A stretch of 7,924 nucleotides of DNA, taken from positions 1-7,924 of the forward strand of contig JBDRZZ010000039.1 in the NCBI GenBank assembly GCA_039804165.1, written 5' to 3'. Positions 6,340 to 7,924 of the stretch are shown one piece after another. This DNA comes from a candidate division WOR-3 bacterium (GTDB lineage: Bacteria; Hydrothermota; UBA3072). A model generated the notes under the pieces. The model saw nothing but the letters and a program-made list of their open reading frames with translations. It made no database searches and was not told where the DNA came from. The number at the start of each line of letters is the position of its first letter. Within the stretch, counting starts at the first letter, position 1. The translations under genes were made by a program, and so were the position numbers.

Positions 6340-6355
6340 TTACGATATATCGTAA
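6340..6355. promoter_or_regulatory. Operator/enhancer palindrome, copy 3
   Basis: TTACGATATATCGTAA is a perfect 16-bp palindrome. It ends one base beyond the stop codon of the EBP gene. With copies 1 and 2 it forms a three-site array upstream of the precursor promoter. Confidence 0.75.
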
Positions 6356-6356
6356 A

Positions 6357-7301
6357 TTACTCTATTCCTAACCTTTTCATTTTGCTAATCAGTGTTGTAA
6401 GGGGAATCCCCAGAATTTTTGCCGCTTTGCTTTTATTTCCTTTTGTAAGGGATAATACCTTCTGAATGTGTGTTCTTATTGCATTGTTTAGAGTTGGATC
6501 ATCCATTTGCTCTTTTTTGTTGAAGGAAAGAATAGAATCCATAGATAAGCCCTTCTTTGATAGAAAGGGAGTCAATTCCAGAGGAATGGATTGTTCTTTC
6601 TCCTCGTTCTTCATCTTCTCTGGAAGGTCTTCTATCTCTATTGTTTTCCCTTTTGAAAGAAGAACTGCACTGTGTATCACTTTCCTCATCTCCCTAAGAT
6701 TCCCTGGCCATGGGTATCTCTTCAGTGCTTCCATTGCTGGCTCGCTTATCTCCTTCTCCATGCCAAGTCTCTTACATTCCTTGAGAAGAAAATAATAAAT
6801 GTATGCTTCTTTATCCTCCCTCTCCCTCAAAGGTAGGATTGTAAGCTCAAGACCTTCTATTCTGTAAAATAATGGTAGATAAAGAGAATTCTTTAGCTCT
6901 TCCAGTGAAAGAGAGCTTGCTGAGATTATTCGAACATCCGCTCTTTCAATTCTGTCTGAGCCAAGGGGTTGAATCTCTCGGAAATCAAGAAATCTTAAAA
7001 GAGAACACTGGAAATTCTCTGATGACGATTGAATTTCATCCAAGAATACTGTCCCTCCATCAGCTGACTTCAGTAGCCCTCTCCTTTTTTCAATCGCTCC
7101 AGTGTATGCTCCCTTTTCATGTCCAAATAGCTTGGAGTAAAGAATGTCCTTTTCATGCTCAGATGAGCAGTTCATTGGATAAAAGGGTTTTTCTCTTCTT
7201 TTGCTCAAACAATGAATAAATCTTGATATAATCTCCTTCCCAGAGCCTGACTCACCTAAGATAAGAGCTGGCTCCTCTGATTCTGCTATTTTTTTATTTT
7301 T
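6357..7301 (-). CDS. Sigma-54 enhancer-binding protein: AAA+ and Fis-type HTH part (downstream frame of a frameshifted gene)
   Basis: This frame encodes the functional body of a sigma-54 transcription activator. Numbered from the ATG at 7471 across the frameshift (371 residues in all), it has Walker A GESGSGKE (73-80), GAYTGA (121-126, the loop that contacts sigma-54, with the tolerated F-to-Y change), Walker B GGTVFLDE (139-146), a candidate arginine-finger region FYR (202-204), WPGNLRE (255-261) and a C-terminal Fis-type helix-turn-helix (about 329-370, GNKSKAAKILGIPLTTLISK). The frame has no good start of its own: the first candidate, TTG at 7208, would remove Walker A. It must therefore be joined to the short frame 7286-7471. 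It should recognise the palindromes just past its stop codon and activate the precursor promoter. Confidence 0.88.
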   Translation of the reverse strand, partial: KNKKIAESEEPALILGESGSGKEIISRFIHCLSKRREKPFYPMNCSSEHEKDILYSKLFGHEKGAYTGAIEKRRGLLKSADGGTVFLDEIQSSSENFQCSLLRFLDFREIQPLGSDRIERADVRIISASSLSLEELKNSLYLPLFYRIEGLELTILPLREREDKEAYIYYFLLKECKRLGMEKEISEPAMEALKRYPWPGNLREMRKVIHSAVLLSKGKTIEIEDLPEKMKNEEKEQSIPLELTPFLSKKGLSMDSILSFNKKEQMDDPTLNNAIRTHIQKVLSLTKGNKSKAAKILGIPLTTLISKMKRLGIE

Positions 7302-7471
7302 TCAAAATTCTCCTTCAGCCACTCATCCTCCCACATGAAATAAAAATCTTGACTCTCTCTTCTAAGATAATGAGTAAAATCAATGCAGACCTTTTCAAAT
7401 TCTGAAGATGGCTCTAAAATCCCCTCCTCAAAAAGAATTAATCTTTTAATTTTCTCCTTCAAATCCATCAT
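7286..7471 (-). CDS. N-terminal 61 residues of the sigma-54 activator (upstream frame)
   Basis: The frame starts at ATG-ATG (7471, 7468) behind AAAAGGAGGGG; the second ATG has the better spacing. It runs 61 residues and stops at TAG (7286-7288) immediately after seven adenines. Its last residues (WLKENFEKIKK) are the helix that normally leads into the AAA+ domain. A -1 shift on the A7 continues as IAESEEPALILGESGSGKE, the expected Walker A region. The protein lacks a receiver, GAF or PAS domain: only about 60 residues precede the AAA+ domain, so its activity may be governed by a small unknown N-terminal region or by expression, as in PspF-like activators. Whether the shift is real, programmed or a sequencing error is undecided. 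Confidence 0.75.
   Translation of the reverse strand: MMDLKEKIKRLILFEEGILEPSSEFEKVCIDFTHYLRRESQDFYFMWEDEWLKENFEKIKK
7289..7315 (-). other. A7 slippery site with upstream AAGGAG (candidate -1 frameshift signal)
   Basis: The minus strand reads A-AAA-AAA-TAG at 7295-7286, with the heptamer in the correct phase for tandem -1 slippage and the zero-frame stop directly after. AAGGAG (7315-7310) lies 14 bases upstream, the spacing range in which an internal Shine-Dalgarno stimulates -1 slippage in dnaX. A downstream 5-bp stem (GAGCC/GGCTC) is possible but weak. Transcript slippage adding one A would have the same result. Confidence 0.5.
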
Positions 7472-7694
7472 CCCCTCCTTTTAGCTCCATTTTTTCTGCC
7501 TTTTTATTTAAATTTATTCTTTATTTTATTAAATTTAAAAATTTTTTGTCAAGAAAGAAAATGCATGGCTAATTTTATGTTGGAAATAGATGCATTGCAT
7601 TATGGGAAAATCTATTAGCAATTTCTCAAACTCCCTGATAATCTTATCATTCAGAATGCTTTTTAATATATTTTTTTATTTGATAAAATAAATT
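7472..7694. other. Divergent intergenic region between the activator gene and hypF
   Basis: This 223-base, very AT-rich region holds the activator promoter on the minus strand and a separated inverted repeat AATAGAT/ATCTATT (7585-7591 and 7610-7616) around ATGCATTGCAT-like sequence. I find no convincing -35/-10 pair for hypF and no ORF. Confidence 0.6.
7523..7552 (-). promoter_or_regulatory. Probable sigma-70 promoter of the sigma-54 activator gene
   Basis: TTGACA (7552-7547) and TAAAAT (7528-7523) on the minus strand are separated by 18 bases within a very AT-rich stretch. The predicted start is near 7516, about 45 bases before the ATG and its AAAAGGAGGGG site. Confidence 0.55.
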
Positions 7695-7924
7695 ATGGAA
7701 GCTAAAAGGATAAAAATTAGAGGGATAGTCCAGGGAGTTGGATTTCGCCCCTTTGTTTTCAGGATTGCTGAAAAATACAGATTGAAGGGTTGGGTTCTCA
7801 ACTCATCCTCATCGGTAATTATCCATATTGAGGGAGAATCTGCGAATATTGAAAAATTTTTAATCTCTCTTATGAAAGAAAAACCCGCCCCTGCGGTAAT
7901 TGATGATATTATTGTTGAAGAATC
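7695..7924 (+). CDS. hypF: Carbamoyltransferase HypF, N-terminal acylphosphatase domain (3' end outside window)
   Basis: The 76 visible residues form an acylphosphatase-like domain: RGIVQGVGFRPF (9-20) with the phosphate-binding loop and catalytic Arg18, then GWVLN (32-36) with catalytic Asn36, then HIEGESANIEKFL. The FRPF and GWVLN wording and the ending PAPAVIDDIIVEE are those of HypF rather than of stand-alone acylphosphatase. HypF makes the carbamoyl group that becomes the cyanide ligands of the iron in [NiFe] hydrogenase, with HypE. The gene reads away from the RiPP cluster and is probably host core metabolism. The ATG at 7695 has no clear ribosome-binding site (AT-rich GATAAAATAAATT precedes it), but no better start is in frame. 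The rest of the gene is outside the window. Confidence 0.9.
   Translation, partial: MEAKRIKIRGIVQGVGFRPFVFRIAEKYRLKGWVLNSSSSVIIHIEGESANIEKFLISLMKEKPAPAVIDDIIVEE

Larger units (their letters stand above)
6061..6356. promoter_or_regulatory. Control region of the precursor gene
   Basis: The 296 bases between the activator stop and the precursor ribosome-binding site contain no gene on the operon strand. They hold, in transcription order, palindromes 3, 2 and 1, the -24/-12-like element, an isolated strong AAAAGGAGGTG (6155-6145) with no usable start codon, and a small hairpin. The plus-strand open frame across it shows no coding character. Confidence 0.65.

Noticed and set aside
6065-6355. Plus-strand open frame of 96 codons across the control region
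   Set aside because: It overlaps the palindromes and the promoter element, has no ribosome-binding site and shows no protein-like composition.
6466-7219. Two plus-strand open frames opposite the activator gene
   Set aside because: They are shadows of the AAA+ coding frame, which has clear motifs on the minus strand.
7581-7616. Inverted repeat AATAGAT/ATCTATT upstream of hypF as an operator
   Set aside because: Only 7-bp arms with an 18-base spacer in AT-rich DNA; chance is a sufficient explanation.
1-7924. CRISPR array, tRNA or rRNA gene
   Set aside because: No regularly spaced direct repeats and no cloverleaf or rRNA-like sequence were seen.

Overview
The window is a low-GC bacterial segment whose centre is a compact gene cluster for a ribosomally made, post-translationally modified peptide (RiPP). 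It is flanked by an IS256-type transposase remnant on the left and the start of hypF on the right. Strong Shine-Dalgarno sequences (AAGGAGG-type), a sigma-54 activator, and hypF suggest an anaerobic, Gram-negative-like or candidate-phylum bacterium. The closest families I recognise for the two radical SAM proteins are best known from Bacteroidales. However, the strong Shine-Dalgarno sites and the TTGAAC/TAAAAT and TTGACA/TAAAAT promoters do not look like Bacteroidetes. I cannot name the host.

Layout, reading the main (minus) strand from right to left. hypF starts at 7695 on the plus strand and leaves the window. A divergent AT-rich spacer (7472-7694) carries a probable sigma-70 promoter for a sigma-54 enhancer-binding protein (EBP, 7471 to 6357). 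The EBP gene is split by a -1 frameshift exactly at an A7 run followed by TAG. Just past its stop codon lie three 16-bp palindromes (TTACGA-N4-TCGTAA), then a -24/-12-like element, then a 63-residue Cys-containing precursor peptide (6046 to 5855). A two-tier hairpin follows the precursor, then a second possible sigma-70 promoter. After that comes a tightly packed operon: a secreted 6-bladed beta-propeller protein, a radical SAM/SPASM peptide maturase (TAATG coupling), a second radical SAM-like protein with an N-terminal RRE-like domain, an ABC ATPase and an ABC-2 permease (8-bp overlap). A further gene starts at 457 and is cut off after about 33 codons by the end of an IS256-family element.

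How the parts may work together (inference). The EBP would bind the palindromes and activate sigma-54 transcription of the precursor. The hairpin would let the peptide message be more abundant than the enzyme message, and the second promoter would give basal expression of the enzymes. The two SAM proteins would modify the peptide, probably at its Cys residues, and the ABC pair would export it or confer immunity. The propeller protein would act outside the cytoplasm. No leader peptidase is visible; it may have been in the truncated gene or lie elsewhere.
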